64,000 nt of DNA, from assembly GCA_025769875.1 (NCBI GenBank), contig JAGFNK010000186.1:29209-93208 (forward strand), in the 5' to 3' direction. Positions 1-11,732 of this stretch are shown here, in pieces. Numbering within the stretch: position 1 is the first letter of the stretch; the number at the start of each line of letters is the position of its first letter. This DNA is from Russula earlei. Taxonomy: Eukaryota > Basidiomycota > Agaricomycetes > Russulales > Russulaceae. A model generated the notes under the pieces. It was given only the letters and a program-made list of their open reading frames with translations, was not told the DNA's origin and did not search any database. Made by a program: the position numbers and the translations under genes.

Positions 1-1
1 G

Positions 2-1094
2 GCACCAGGCCCCCATGGAGGCAATGGATCTCTGAAAGGAGACCCTCCTGAAGTCTTCAAAGGAGACAGGAAGAAGATGAAGTACTTCATCCAGGATTTC
101 AACCTATGGAATCTGCTTAACAGTGACAACCCAACCATGACTATTCCAATGAAGCGAGTAGCCCTAGCTCTCACCTACATCAAAGGAGAGAAAGTGCATG
201 AATGGGTGGTCAACCAAACAAACCTGGTAGAAGCAAAAAGAAATGGGGACCTGCCATCTCCCTATGCACCTGTGCAACTGGATCAAACTGACATGCTCTT
301 TTGGACCAAATTTGTGGATGACTTCTTCAGAAAATTCAAAGACACCACAGAGCCTGAAGATGCTTTCATGGAGCTACAACAATTGTCCATGTCTAAAGCA
401 GCATTGCTGGATGATTATACCAGCAAATTTCTTGTTCTGCTCAGTAAAGCAGGATGGGACCAGAATTCACCAGGAGCAGTCGAAGCCTATAAGGCTGGAC
501 TGATCACCTGGCTGGTGCAACGAATCTACAATTGACCAGTCAGAGACATACCTGCCATCAATGATCTATGAGCATGGATCAATGCTGCTAGGGAAGAACA
601 GGCCAGAGACCAACTTATGAAAGCTAATATTGGATCTGGAGGTGGATCGTTGACCACCAGGGAGAATTGCATGAAATGCCTACAGGTTGGGAAAAGGCGA
701 AACCAAAGAGACCCAAATGCTATGGAAGTGGACTTGGTATCCACTGATGCAGCAAGGACCAAGCAACGTCCTTCTCTAACAGAGGAGAAGAAGAAAATGC
801 TAGCAGAAGGGAAATGCTTCATCTGCAAGAAGGCAGGGCATATCAGCCGGAACTGTCCTGACAAGGACAGAGTCAAAAAGAAATCAAGTAACCCAAGGGA
901 CAAAGGAAAAGCTCGAGCTCTGGAAACAGAAAAGGAGGATGACTCAGGGGACAGTGTAAAATGAAAGCACTGTCTCTGGACGATCTGCATCTCCTCCTAC
1001 CTATAACAAGAGCTCCTCCTCTGCATCCATAAAGAAGATGTCCACCAAACAGAAGGAGGACTTATTGGAAGAACTGATGGAACAGGGTTTTTAG
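2..1094 (+). pseudogene. gag: A1 gag (capsid/nucleocapsid), broken
   Basis: The frame is open from the window edge, running from a Pro/Gly-rich stretch into a Ty3-type capsid domain, and ends with the CCHC zinc knuckle CFICKKAGHISRNC (about 820-862), which binds element RNA in the particle. The 5' end lies outside the window. In-frame TGA codons at 533-535 and 569-571 replace CGA codons that are intact in copy A2 (around 10117 and 10079). A small indel near 955-962 shifts the tail, whose last codons resume up to a TAG near 1094. A2 has the same tail. Gag would form the cytoplasmic virus-like particle; this copy cannot make a complete one. Confidence 0.85.
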
Positions 1095-1099
1095 GAACA

Positions 1100-2545
1100 C
1101 CTAAGTCGATGGCCTGGCTTAGGAAGAATAGTGTGTTGCAAGTGTACATTAGAAGACTGAATGCTATGAATATTCCATTCACTTTCATCACTGCACACAT
1201 GATGGCTGAGGAGTCTGCTCTACTAGACAGTGGAGCAACAGAGAACTTCATCGATCACTCAGCTTGGAAAAGACTGAAGATTGGGAAACAAGAACTACAT
1301 GAACCCATGGTAGTATGAAACGTTGACAGAACCCAGAATAAGCAAGGAGAACTCACCCATTACTCCTGGCTTCATGTCCAATATAAGGAGAAGGAGAGCT
1401 TGCAAAAGTTCTATCTCACAGATTTAGGAACAGATTGGGTCATCCTGGGATATCCCTTCCTATATGAGTTCGACCCCACCATCAACTGGAAGAAAGGACA
1501 GCTGATGGAAGGAGCAGTACAGATTGAGACTGCTCGATACAAGTACCTGGATCTCTATGTCACAAATATTCAAAAGTGAGCAAGAGATGAAAACTGACAA
1601 TTGAAGAAAGGGGAAGCCATTTACCTACAGAAGATGACTATCACTCAGAGATGGGCCCAGCAGTTGATTGAACCACAGGAAGGAGAGGACCCCCTTGCCA
1701 ATGTTCCAAAGCGATTCCACTGCTTTGCAGATGTCTTCTCAGAAGAGAAGTCCCAGAGGTTCCCACCACCCAGGGAACCAGACATGCAGATAGAGCTGCT
1801 ACCTGATGCACCAAAAGAGCTAAACTGCAAAGTGTACCCCCTAACATGAGATGAACAAGAATACCTCAAGAAATTCCTGGCTGATGAAGTAGAAAAGTGA
1901 TACATCACAGGTCCATCCAGCTACATGTCTCCAGTATTCTTCATTGGCAAGAAGGACAGCAAGGAGAAGAGGGTCATTGTAGACTATCAACAACTAAATC
2001 AGTGGACCAGACAAGACAATGAACCTTTACCACATCTGGAACAAGAGGTGGAAAGACTTCAAGGAAAGAAGGTGTTCTCCAAGTTCGATATACAATGGGG
2101 ATACAATAATGTGCAACTGGCAGAAGGAGATTGCTGGAAAGCAGCCTTCAAGACACCATATGGAACCTACCTGCCCAATGTCATGTATTTTGGGCTCAAG
2201 AATGCACCAGCCTTCTTTACTCGGCTGATGAGAAGAGACTTTGGTGACTGGCTGGACCAATGGGCAGAATACACTGTCAACTATCTGGATGACTTTGGAA
2301 TTGCCACGGGGGACAGTCCTGAACAACTAGAAATCCATGCGCAATGCATCAGCAAGCTACTCATGCTGATGCAGAAGAAGTCATACTTCCTGAAACCCAA
2401 GAAGTGCCAGTTCATGGTGCGAAAACTAACCATGCTGGGATGGGACATAGATGAAGGGAAGATGAAGATTGAGGCTTCCAAGGTCCAAGGAATCATGGAC
2501 TGGCCTAGAGAAATCAAGGATGTGCATGAAGTGCACAAGGTCATG
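1100..2545 (+). pseudogene. pol: A1 pol: protease and reverse transcriptase half, broken
   Basis: An aspartic protease motif LLDSGATENFID sits near 1218-1253. Reverse transcriptase follows, with FSKFDIQWGYNNV (about 2077-2115) and the catalytic box YLDD (about 2281-2293). Stops at 1316-1318, 1577-1579, 1595-1597 and 1898-1900 are TGA where A2 has CGA; the TGA at 1846-1848 is shared with A2. The active-site Asp residues are still present, so decay is by nonsense and frameshift rather than loss of catalytic residues. The reading frame is cut at the TCATG target duplication of the solo LTR and resumes at 3092. Confidence 0.88.
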
Positions 2546-3091
2546 TGTTAGGATTCTTACGTCTCCTCGTTCTCATCTGCTTACCTATGCTCTTCTGACT
2601 CATTTCTGTTTACTCATATGCACTTATTCATCTGGCTTAGTGATCGCTTATTGATCCGCTTACTGATTGATCGGTAATGGCTTACTCACTACTTACTGGT
2701 TGATGACAGATACTAGGAAAGAATGACTCACACGTGAGTCATTCATGACATTCTCGAATTGCACTTTACGTATTTAGATACTACTGGTTCTCAGCTATGT
2801 GCACCCCAAGTTTCGTACGAATTGGATCAGTAGTTGTTGAGATATCGTATAAATAGTCTGTACTACCAAGAAGTCAAGCCTTACACTCAACTTACTCTCT
2901 CAAACAAGAAACAACCATCTTGTCAAATACTCTATACAGTCTATTGAAGAACTCTAAGTGAAAGAGGCCCCTCTCTTCTCTTACACCTATTCTTCCTGAG
3001 ATAATATCAAAGGAATCGAAGTCTAGTGCTTGAACTATATCAAGCAACTCTTTCACTAAGAGTCAGCGATAAGATCAATCCAATCTTAACA
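2546..3091 (+). mobile_element. Solo LTR (family K) inside A1 pol
   Basis: The unit begins TGTTAGGATT and ends CAATCTTAACA. It is flanked by the 5-bp duplication TCATG (2541-2545 and 3092-3096). The uninterrupted sequence is present in copy A2 around 8080-8100. A TATA-like box, TATAAATAG, lies near 2848-2856, which suggests plus orientation. This is a single LTR left after LTR-LTR recombination. I see no second copy of this family in the window. Confidence 0.93.
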
Positions 3092-4200
3092 TCATGGGAG
3101 TCCTCAGCTATAACAGGGCTTTCATTCAAGGATTCAGCCAGATTGCTTGACACATTATTGCCTTGACAAAGAAAGGGGTACCATTTGAATGGACCCAAGA
3201 ATGCAAAGATGCTCTGGAATGACTTATCCAGATAGTATCTTCTGACCCCGTCCTGCTCCATCCTGATGAGGAGCAACCCTTTGAACTGGAAGTAGATGCG
3301 TCCAATTATGCTATTGGAGCAGTACTATTCCAGAAGGATGAACAAGGAAAGAGGAGGCCAATAGGTTACTTCTCCACAGCCTTGAAACAAGCAGAAAAGA
3401 ACTACAACATATGGGACAAAGAGTTCTTAGCCATGGTGCGAGCCTTGAAGCACTGGAGACACCTGCTCATGGGAGCAAAGCATAAGGTGGTGGTCTATAC
3501 AGACCATGCAAACCTGTTGCATTACCGACACCCTCAGCGAATAAACGGTCAAGTGGCAAGATATATTACCTTCTTGGCAGACTTCGACTTAGAACTGAAA
3601 CACCAGGCAGGGGCAAGGAATAAAGCAGATGCCCTGTCTAGGAGACCTGACCTTGACAATGGACAAGGGGATAAAGAAGAAGTGGTCATGCTACCTGACC
3701 ACCTTTTTATTTGAGTAATGCATATCACTGCATTGGAAGAACGGATAAAGAACCAACAAGGGGAAGAAAGACACCAATTAAAGTTACTTGATTGGGTGCA
3801 GAGACACCGACTGGAGAAGCGACATAGCTTATGGTGGAAGAATGAAGCCTTGGTGGTTACAGGTGACAAAGGGACCCACAGGACATTACTGGAACAGTAC
3901 CATGACAGTCCTATAGCAGAACACCCAGGGAAAGCTAAAACATTACTGGGAATGATGCAATACTACTGGTGGCCTACCATGAGACACTTTGTTGACCAAT
4001 ATGTGGAAGGATGTGCAATTTGCCAAAGTAACAAGTCAAACACTCATCCAAGTCAACCTCCCCTGTATCCCATACCACCAGAAGAAGGGGCTACCCCCTT
4101 CTCGACTGTCAGCATGGACTTTGTGGTCAAATTGCCGAAGTCAAAAGGATATGACAGTATATTGACTGTCACTGACCATGATTGTACTAAGGGCGTCATC
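3092..4200 (+). pseudogene. pol: A1 pol: RNase H and integrase N-terminus, truncated
   Basis: The Ty3 RNase H region includes FELEVDASNYAIGAVL and VVVYTDHANLLHY. The integrase zinc-binding HHCC module follows, with HPGKAKTL and CAICQSNK around 3930-4030, and then the first part of the catalytic core with the first Asp in VSMDFVVKLPKS. Homology stops near DHDCTKGVI at about 4200, so the second Asp and the Glu of the DDE triad are missing. In-frame TGA codons shared with A2 (near 3147 and 3221) show that some decay predates the split of the two copies. Confidence 0.85.
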
Positions 4201-4417
4201 AGGAAAAACTGGTCCGGTCCATAGACACTGCTTAATTCTGTAGACACCATAGACACCATAGCACAACAACATACTATGTAGTGCTCTATAGCATCATAGT
4301 AAGTCTATATTGCTCAATGTAGTTCCAGTAGTTTATGACTATATTTATGTAGGCACAGTAGATGAAACCAAGTCTACATATCACTATGTAGGATGACTGA
4401 AATTATGGTTGTCTATG

Positions 4418-4510
4418 GAGATGATCAGTTTACTACATTGCACTATGGAGACAATCAGTTGATTACATTGCACTATGGAGACAATTGTTCATTACATTGC
4501 TCTATGGGAC
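4418..4510. repeat. Short tandem repeat, about three 31-bp units
   Basis: Three consecutive imperfect units contain ACATTGCACTATGGAGACAA or a close variant of it. The third is diverged (ACATTGCTCTATGGGA). No function is suggested. Confidence 0.7.
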
Positions 4511-5521
4511 TATTGGTTATTATAATTATATTGCACTATCGAGCCTTACTGATGGTGGCCATGCTACACTGCATATTGTCCTCTCCTCTCCTCCCCAACC
4601 CACTCTCCCCTTTCCCATCCTTCCTCTCTCCTTCTCCCCTGATGACACTGTTTTTCTTTCTCACCTCTCCTCTCCTGATGGGAGGCGGCCGCGCGTGCGA
4701 GTCAGTCAAAGTGGGGGTAAAAGGGTTTCTTGCTTGCTTGCTTTCTTTCTATTTCCTTCCTTTCTTGCCTTCGTCCTAGAGACGAAGGCTGGTTTTTATG
4801 TACATTGGGACTGGAGCTAGACTAAATGGTATCCTAGAATGAGGGTAGCTAAAGAGAGGTAAATGTATTCTGAGATAAATGGGTATGGACGCATGTGATT
4901 GCGGCGTTGAGGCGACAGGTGTAACGAAGCTAGGCTTTGGAAGGGTATAGTAAAGGGGGCTGTAGCAACGAGTGGGCACTAGTTGGTGTGGCCAAAATGC
5001 CGTGAAGGGGTGGTTGGCCAGGTCTCGAGCATTGGGGACTTCTGCCTGATGAGGCAGTGGCAGGTGTGTGGGCGAGCATGCGCATGGGGGTGAGCGTGGG
5101 GGTATGCGTATGGCTGCGCGTGGGTGGTAGCGACATCGGAGGCAGAGGAGTGAGTGTGTGCATCGGAGGTGAGAGGCAGAGGGTGTGGTGTGCTTGCATG
5201 TGTGACGTGGTGGAGAGAGGGAGTTGTGGGGCACGTGTGTCAGGCGTTCAGCTGTTGACTTGTTGACTTGTTGACTTGTCTCTCGCGGTGGGTGTGGGTG
5301 ATGCTTGGTCAGCATTGGCCAGTCCACCATGATCCACATCCAAGCCCACAACTCACCTTACAGTGCAAAGGAGAGGGGAGGGGAGAGAGCACATGGGGAA
5401 CATGCAAGCGAGAGTGGTCATGCGTGAAAAATGCTGCTTGCTTGTTATGCAATGAGATGTTGTGATGGCAAGGCACACACGATGGACAGGAATGGATAAG
5501 TCCAGTCCACTAAAACTCAAC

Positions 5522-5560
5522 TCAGTGGTCAATAAAGGTGAAATATATATTGACCACTGA
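5522..5560. repeat. Perfect 13-bp inverted repeat with 13-nt loop
   Basis: Arm TCAGTGGTCAATA at 5522-5534 pairs with TATTGACCACTGA at 5548-5560. It sits in AT-rich spacer. It could be a hairpin or the trace of a small inverted-repeat element, but no target duplication is visible. Confidence 0.7.
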
Positions 5561-6539
5561 ATTGACTCAGCTCAGATTACAAATTATTTTAAAACAATTG
5601 ATTGATTTGTTGCCCTCTCCTCATGCATCGCATTATTGTAAATATGTCAACCCAAACAATTAGAACTTAGTCAAATGCTTAAGAGAGGGCAGCTCAGTTC
5701 CCAAGTTATGTAACCTAAGATGCAACATGAGTCGCCCCGAATCACCAGGGGGATCATATACACTTAATTTGCCCGATCAATTTAGCCTTAGCAGACTCGG
5801 ATAAACTTAACACAATGGCGTATGTTAATACATGGATTTATATTGAATAAATTGAGACATAAAGTGCATCCACAAATATGACACCAAATTTTAAATAGGA
5901 ACGGTCTACTCATTACATGGTGATAATCGGCCGATGGGGATCAATCGCACCTGATGGGGATCAATTGCCTTGATGACAGAGACTGACCACACAGATTAAA
6001 CTCAACGCGAAGATCTGGGCTTTACATTTTGTTACAATTTTACTCAAGCCAAATAATATAGTTAGCATTCTTATAATTGAATCTTGTTTGTATTTTCCCA
6101 CTAAGAACCAAGTCTGTGTTGAAGGCAGCGGGTGGCAGCTTGCTGAGTTTGCGAAAACACACACAAAAGAAGGGACAAAACAGGTCTCTTGTTCCGAGGC
6201 GTAACTAGAGTGTTTACATACGAGACGCGATCTATGAGAGAGGGGGATATTGGGGGATTGGGGAGACAGAAAGACGCGAGTTGGGAGTGCGATACATGGA
6301 TGTGGAACAAGACGAGCCAGAGCGATGAGCTGCAATGAAAGAGGGTCGAGAGCTGGCTGGGCAGTGGAGGTGGAACCGGTACGCAATGAAAGAGAGTCGA
6401 GAGCAATGGTGCAGGGCTGGAATGGGATGCCGCCTTACAGCGGGACACTGTGTGACGACGTACTAAAGAATTACCCTGGACAGCCTTGCGAGACAGCCAA
6501 CGAGCTATACCTGGAAAGTGAAGATCCTTTTGGTGGATA

Positions 6540-7680
6540 TCATCCTCTACGCTTTTTGTTGAACGATAGACCCTTTGCTACAGAACTATCATCATCTTTA
6601 GCCTTGTGCTTGCGGCAGCCCCTGCTGAACGTTGGATCATGACCAAGGATGTTCTTTGATAGGCTGCCATCATCGTCGGACCAATTTTTGGATTCCAGGT
6701 TCCATGTTATGAGATTCAAGACCCATTCAGAAGAACAAAGCTTCTCGTGAGCATCCTTGACCTCCGTCCAGACATTCCTCTCTGCTTGAGGTTCGGGCAT
6801 AATTGATTTTGGGTTAATATCATCATAGAAGGTTTTAAGAAGGGTGCGCAACTCTTCAATGATCTGGCGGCATGGTTCCGGGACAAAACCAAATGAATCT
6901 GGGTGAAGTATTAGTTTGTGTAGGAAAGATAGCTTTCCATCACCGCCCCGGATAACACCATCTTCATCCACATCTCTGTATCCATCAAATACGTGTTGCA
7001 TATCTTGTGATTGGCCCTTGATCGCAGAATGTCGGCATTTCATGAGAATATAAATAAGAACCCAGTAAAAGGATTCGATATCATCTGAAATTTGATGAGA
7101 TCAAGCGTGAGGGTGTAATAAAAGTCCTGTTGATATGAACTGCCATATACCCTGAACATGAAGTCAATTCGCCACGCATAGGGGATAAACAGATCATACC
7201 GTGCGGGAGTGTTGTCTCTGCTGGGTCACATCCATCCTCTTGGACATGTCCCAGTCAATCAATAAACCTGATCGATCTGGGGCAATCAGAATGTTTCCTG
7301 CACTCACATCCCGATGTAAAATTTTTGCTTTGTCATATGCGTCCATATAAGCTGTTCCAAATTGTCAAACAACAAACTTAAACGTAATGCCAATCCTCAC
7401 CGATCATAGCATCCCAAATGACCTGGCATAGCTCCCAAGTCGATCCGAACATACTCAGCGGCTGTCCAAGCGTGTTCAAGACAAGTCAGTAGTGGACATA
7501 TCGTTTGACATGCAGTGTACCAGGACACCAAATACGTTTGCGTTCGCCATCTTTCACATAGTCTTGCATCCTTGTGCATTGTACGTCGAGTGAATGCTCC
7601 AGTGTTGACAGCACGTTGCCAGCTGGACCCAACTCCGGAATGAAACACACTTTTGCTTCTAGTAAATCACGATAAATATC
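6540..7680 (-). pseudogene. FunK1-type fungal protein kinase, N-terminus deleted
   Basis: The minus strand encodes the C-terminal part of a FunK1 (fungal-specific, Agaricomycete-expanded) serine/threonine kinase-like protein. In order are a lobe segment with LVLNTLGQPLSMF, the catalytic loop ILHRDVSAGNILI (near 7300), the metal-binding segment LLIDWDMSKRMD (DWD in place of DFG), then GIWQFIS and DDIESFYWVLIYI, and a Lys-rich tail ending KKRRG. Two introns can be read by GT-AG borders: about 7402-7351, before AYMDAYDKAKIL, and about 7202-7142, before GIWQFIS. A TGA at 7486-7488 replaces the Arg expected in a YRLVL context, and the N-terminal half is missing, joined abruptly to LTR DNA at 7682. 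It is the best candidate for resident host sequence. Confidence 0.82.
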
Positions 7681-7681
7681 C

Positions 7682-7724
7682 CCTGCTCCTGAGTCCTTAG
7701 TGATCAGCAGTACGTGTCTTGACA
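7682..7724 (+). repeat. 43-bp remnant of a family Y LTR 3' end
   Basis: The segment matches the last 43 bp of the Y LTRs (ends 25354 and 51262), finishing in TGTCTTGACA. It joins the kinase remnant on the left and A2 RNase H on the right. The simplest reading is a Y insertion in A2 followed by a deletion from inside the LTR into the kinase gene. Confidence 0.85.
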
Positions 7725-9551
7725 GTAGGTGTCGCCAGTGTTTCAAGGCTCGCACCATGGCTAAGAACTCTTTGTCCCATATGTCGTAGTTCTTCTCTGC
7801 TTGTTTCAAGGCTGCTGAGAAGTAACCTATTGGCCTCCTCTTTCCTTGTTCGTCCTTCTGGAATAATACTGCTCCAATGGCATAATTGGACGCGTCTACT
7901 TCCAGTTCAAAGGGTCGCTCCTCATCAGGATGGAGCAGGACAGGGTCAGAAGATACTATCTGGATAAGTCATTCCAGAGCATCTTTGCATTCTTGGGTCC
8001 ATTCAAATGGCACCCCTTTCTTTGTCAAGGCAATAATGGGTCAAGCAATCTGACTGAATCCTCGAATGAAAGCCCTATTGTAACTGAGGACTCCCATGAC
8101 TTTGCGCACTTCGTGTATGTCCTTGATTTCCCGAGGCCAGTCCATGATTCCTCGGACTTTGGAGGCCTCAATCTTCATCTTCCCTTCATCTATGTCCCAT
8201 CCCAGCATGGTTAGTTTTCGCACCATGAACTGGCACTTCTGGGGTTTCAGGAAGTATGACTTCTTCTGCATCAGCGTGAGTAGTTTGTTGACACATTGCT
8301 CATGGATTTCTAGTTGTTCAGGACTGTCCCCCATGGCAATTCCAAAGTCATCCAGATAGTTGACCGTGTATTCTGCCCATCAGTCCAGCCAGTCACCAAA
8401 GTCTCTTCTCATCAGCCTAGTAAAGAAGGCTGGTGTGTTCTTGAGCCCAAAATACATGACGTTGGGCAGGTAGGTTCCATATGGCGTCTTGAAGGCTGCC
8501 TTCCAGCGATCTCCTTCTGCCAGTCACACATTATTGTATCCCCATCGTATATCGAATTTGGAGAAGACCTTTTTCCCTCGGAGTCTTTCCACTTCTTGTT
8601 CCAGATGTGGTAAAGGTTCATTGTCTCGTCTGGTCCACTGATTTAGTTGTTGATAGTCTACAATGATCCTCTTCTCCTTGCTGTCCTTCTTGCCAATGAA
8701 GAACACTGGAGATGTGTAGCTGGATGGACCTGGAGTGATGTATCGCTTCTCTACTTCATCAGCTAGGAATTTCTTGAGGTATTCTCGCTCATCTCATGTT
8801 AGGGGGTACACGTTTGCAGTTTAGTTCCTTTGGTGCATCAGGTAACAGCTCTATCTGCATGTCTGGTTCCCTTAATGGTGGGAACCTCTGGGACTTCTCT
8901 TCTGAGAAGACATCTGCAAAGCGGTGGAATTGCTTTGGAACATTGGCAAGGGGATCCTCTCCTTCCTGTGGTTTAATCGACTGCTGGGCCCACTTCTGAG
9001 CAATAGTCGTCTTTTGTAGGTAAATGGCTTCCCCTTTCTTCAATTGTCGGTTTTCATCTCTTGCTCGCTTTTGGAGTTTTGCGACATAGAGATCCAGGTA
9101 CTTGTATCGAGCAGTCTCAATCTGTACCATTCCTTCCATCAGCTGTCCTTTCTTCCAGTTGATGGTGGGGTCGAATTCATATAGGAAGGGATATCCCAGG
9201 ATGACCCGATCCGTTCCTAAATCTGTGAGATAGAACCTTTGCAAGCTCTCCTTCTCCTTGTATCAGACGCGAAAGCCAGCAGTAATGGGTGAGTTCCCCT
9301 TGCTTATTCTGGGTTCCGTCGACATTTTCGTACTACCATGGGTTCATGTAGTTCTTGTTTCCCAATCTTCAGTCTTTTCCAAGCTGAGTGATCGATGAAG
9401 TTCTCTGTTGCTCCACTGTCCAGTAGAGCAGATTCCTCGGCCGTTGTGTGTGCAGTGACGAAAGTGAACGGAATATTCATAGCATTCAGTCTTCTAATGT
9501 ACACTTGCAACACACTATTCTTCCTAAGCCAGGCCGTCGACTTAGGTGTTC
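7725..9551 (-). pseudogene. pol: A2 pol: protease, RT and partial RNase H
   Basis: The protease motif LLDSGATENFID lies near 9395-9430. RT shows FSKFDIRWGYNNV near 8524-8560 and further RT and palm sequence; RNase H has DKEFLAMVRALKHWRHLL near 7740-7800. The frame is interrupted by a TGA shared with A1 (PNM followed by a stop near 8793), frameshifts and a TGA near 8033. It ends at the Y-LTR junction, so the rest of RNase H, integrase and the chromodomain are missing. It is the reference that shows which stops in A1 are private. Confidence 0.87.
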
Positions 9552-11700
9552 CTAAAAACCCTGTTCCATCAGTTCTTCCAACAAGTCCTCCTTCTGTTTG
9601 GTGGACATCTTCTTTATGGACGCCGAGGAGGAGCTCTTGTTATAGGTAGGAGGAGGAGATGTAGATCGCCCGGAGACAGTGCTTTCATTTCCACTGTCCC
9701 CTGAGTCGTCCTCCTTCTCTGTTTCCAGAGCTCGAGCTTTCCCTTTGTCCCTTGAGTTACTTGATTTCTTCTTGACTCTGTCCTTGTCAGGACAGTTCCG
9801 GACTGATATGTCCTGCTTTCTTGCAGATGAAGCATTTCCCTTCTGCTAGCAGTTTCTTCTTTTCCTCTGTCAGAGGAGGACGTCGCTTGGTCCTTGCTGC
9901 ATCAGTGGATACTGAGTCCACTTCCATTGCATTCGGATCTCTTTGGTTTCGCCTTTTCCCAACCTGTAGGGATTTCATGCGATTTTCCCTGGTGGTCAAC
10001 GATCCACCTCCAGATCCAATATTGGCTTTCATGAGCTGGTCTCTGGCCTGTTCTTCCCTAGCAGCATTGATCCATGCTCGTAGATCATTGATGGCAGGTA
10101 TAGTCTCTGACTGGTCGATTGTAGATTCGTCGCACCAGCCAGGTGATTAGGCCAGCCTTGTAGGCTTCTACTGCTCCTGGTGAATTCTGGTCCCATCCTG
10201 CTTTACTGAGCAGAACAAGGAACTTGCTGGTATAGTCATCCAGCGATGCTGCTTTAGACATGGACAATTGTTGTAGCTCCATGAAAGCATCTTCAGGCTC
10301 TGTGGTGTCTTTGAATTCTCTGAAGAAGTCATCCACAAATTCGGTCCAAAAGAGCATGTCAGTTGGATCTAGCTGCACTGGTGCATAAGGAGACGGCGGG
10401 TCCCCATTTCTTTTTGCTTCTACCAGGTTCGTTTGATTGACCACCCATTCATGTACTTTCTCTCCTTTGATGTAGGTGAGAGCTAGGGCTACTCGCTTCA
10501 TTGGAATAGTCATGGTCGGGTTGTCGCTGTTGAGCAGATTCCATAGATTGAAATCCTGGACAAAGTACTTCGTCTTTTTCCTGTCTCCTTTGAAGACTTC
10601 AGGAGGGTCTCCTTTTAGAGATCCGTTGCCCCCATGGGGGCCTGGTGCCGGCTGAGGTGCCAGATTCGCCCCTGGTCCTACAGGAGGTGCTGCTGGTGGT
10701 CCCCCTGCTGGAGGGCCTCCTCCGGGTGGGCCTCCTCCTGGTACTGGTGGACCTCCAGGTCCGAAGGGGACTCCTCCACCTCCAGGTGGTCCTCCTGCTC
10801 CAGGTGGACCACCTCCAGGGTTTACTACGATGGTGGGCCCTGCTCTTCCACCTGCTGTCTGGGTGGCAATGGTGGCTGTCTGCGTTGCTGCAATGGTAGC
10901 CATTTCGACTGATTCTTCTGGCTCTTCAACGATTGTTGGTTCAATGGGCGAGACGTGTACTGTCTGCTCTAGTCTTTCAGCTAGCTCCAATACTTCTGGT
11001 GCTTCTGCTTTCTGATCTGTAGTCGGAGGGTCCGACTGTTCTGTTTCTCCACTTGATGACTTTTGTATCAATGGAGCTGGGTCGTCTACTACTGGGCTTC
11101 TGGGTTCCCAATGAGTAGTATAAGGATCTGTCTTGGTTCCTAAACCTAGGACCTTATATTCGTCGATGTCTTCGTCCTCTCCTGCGTAGGGACGTCCTTT
11201 GTGGTAATCAACAAAGTACCACTGATCGTTGATGTATTCACAAGGAAGGTAGCTTCCTTTGTATCGGACCTCGTATCTGTTAGGCCCTTCCTGGTCTGCC
11301 CAACACCAGATGGCAGTTCCTTTGATTCCTGAGGGTAGATCGTCCCTCTCTCTAGCTTTGAACCAACCAAATTTGGTTCCTTGCTTTGATTTCTGGTTGA
11401 ACTTTACGCGTATGCTATGTTCTCCTTCGATTTCCAGTTTGTCCACTTGCCACTGCCTTTCCTAGGGAGTCGGGACTTGTCTGCCCTCTTACCACTGTCT
11501 ATGCCAATGACAGTAGGGGTCTTTACAGAAGTATGTGTGTGTCCAACCGTGCTGCTCGTCGAGAGTCACGTAGTACACCTTCTTCTTGTCATGGAGAGGT
11601 CTGTATAGATTCTCCCCCTTGACTACTTCAGCGTAGGTTGCTGACCGTATGATGACTAGATCCTAGTCTTTAGGCTTCCTGCCTATTTCTGGTTCGCTTT
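9552..11700 (-). pseudogene. gag: A2 gag with long Pro/Gly-rich linker
   Basis: The body of the protein runs from about 11446 down to a TAG at 9552-9554. It has an N-terminal domain with KFGWFKARERDD, an acidic/Ser-rich section, a Pro/Gly collagen-like linker (about 10640-10820), the Ty3 capsid region, and a zinc knuckle start CFICKKAGHIS near 9800-9830 that is then shifted by a 1-2 base indel. Sense codons continue upstream of 11446 (YYVTLDEQHGWTHTYFC at about 11540-11590) but are cut by TAG and TAA. No ATG starts the 11446 frame, so the native start lies upstream and is disabled. Confidence 0.8.
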
Positions 11701-11720
11701 CACAGTGATGTCTGTGATAG

Positions 11721-11732
11721 AAGCTCGACTTA
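11721..11732 (-). promoter_or_regulatory. Self-type primer-binding site of A2
   Basis: Read on the minus strand, the 12 nt directly after the 5' LTR are TAAGTCGAGCTT. They are the exact reverse complement of AAGCTCGACTTA within the LTR (11926-11937), which lies about 26 nt below the LTR TATA box. This matches the self-priming scheme of Tf1/sushi elements, where the mRNA 5' end folds back as primer. Confidence 0.8.

Larger units (their letters stand above)
1..4200 (+). mobile_element. Ty3/gypsy retrotransposon copy A1, 5' end outside the window and 3' end truncated
   Basis: The segment reads gag, protease, reverse transcriptase, RNase H and the start of integrase in Ty3 order. Its paralogue A2 lies at 7725-12320 on the other strand and serves as a reference. 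The 5' LTR is outside the window. The 3' part is lost: integrase homology stops near 4200 and unrelated sequence follows. A 546-bp solo LTR splits it at 2546-3091. Several private stop codons relative to A2 make it non-functional. Confidence 0.9.
4201..6539. other. Spacer without recognisable genes
   Basis: No protein family is recognisable on either strand. Open frames here are short and biased to Pro/Ser/Leu or Gly/Val from low-complexity DNA. Local structures are a three-copy tandem repeat of about 31 bp at 4418-4510, a 9-bp unit repeated three times at 5252-5279, and a 13-bp perfect hairpin at 5522-5560. The right part may hold the 3' flank of the kinase remnant. I see no promoter or tRNA that I can defend. 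Confidence 0.5.

Noticed and set aside
4776..5351. Pro/His/Ser-rich ORF on the minus strand
   Set aside because: Composition follows a purine/pyrimidine-skewed spacer; no domain, and other frames are equally open.
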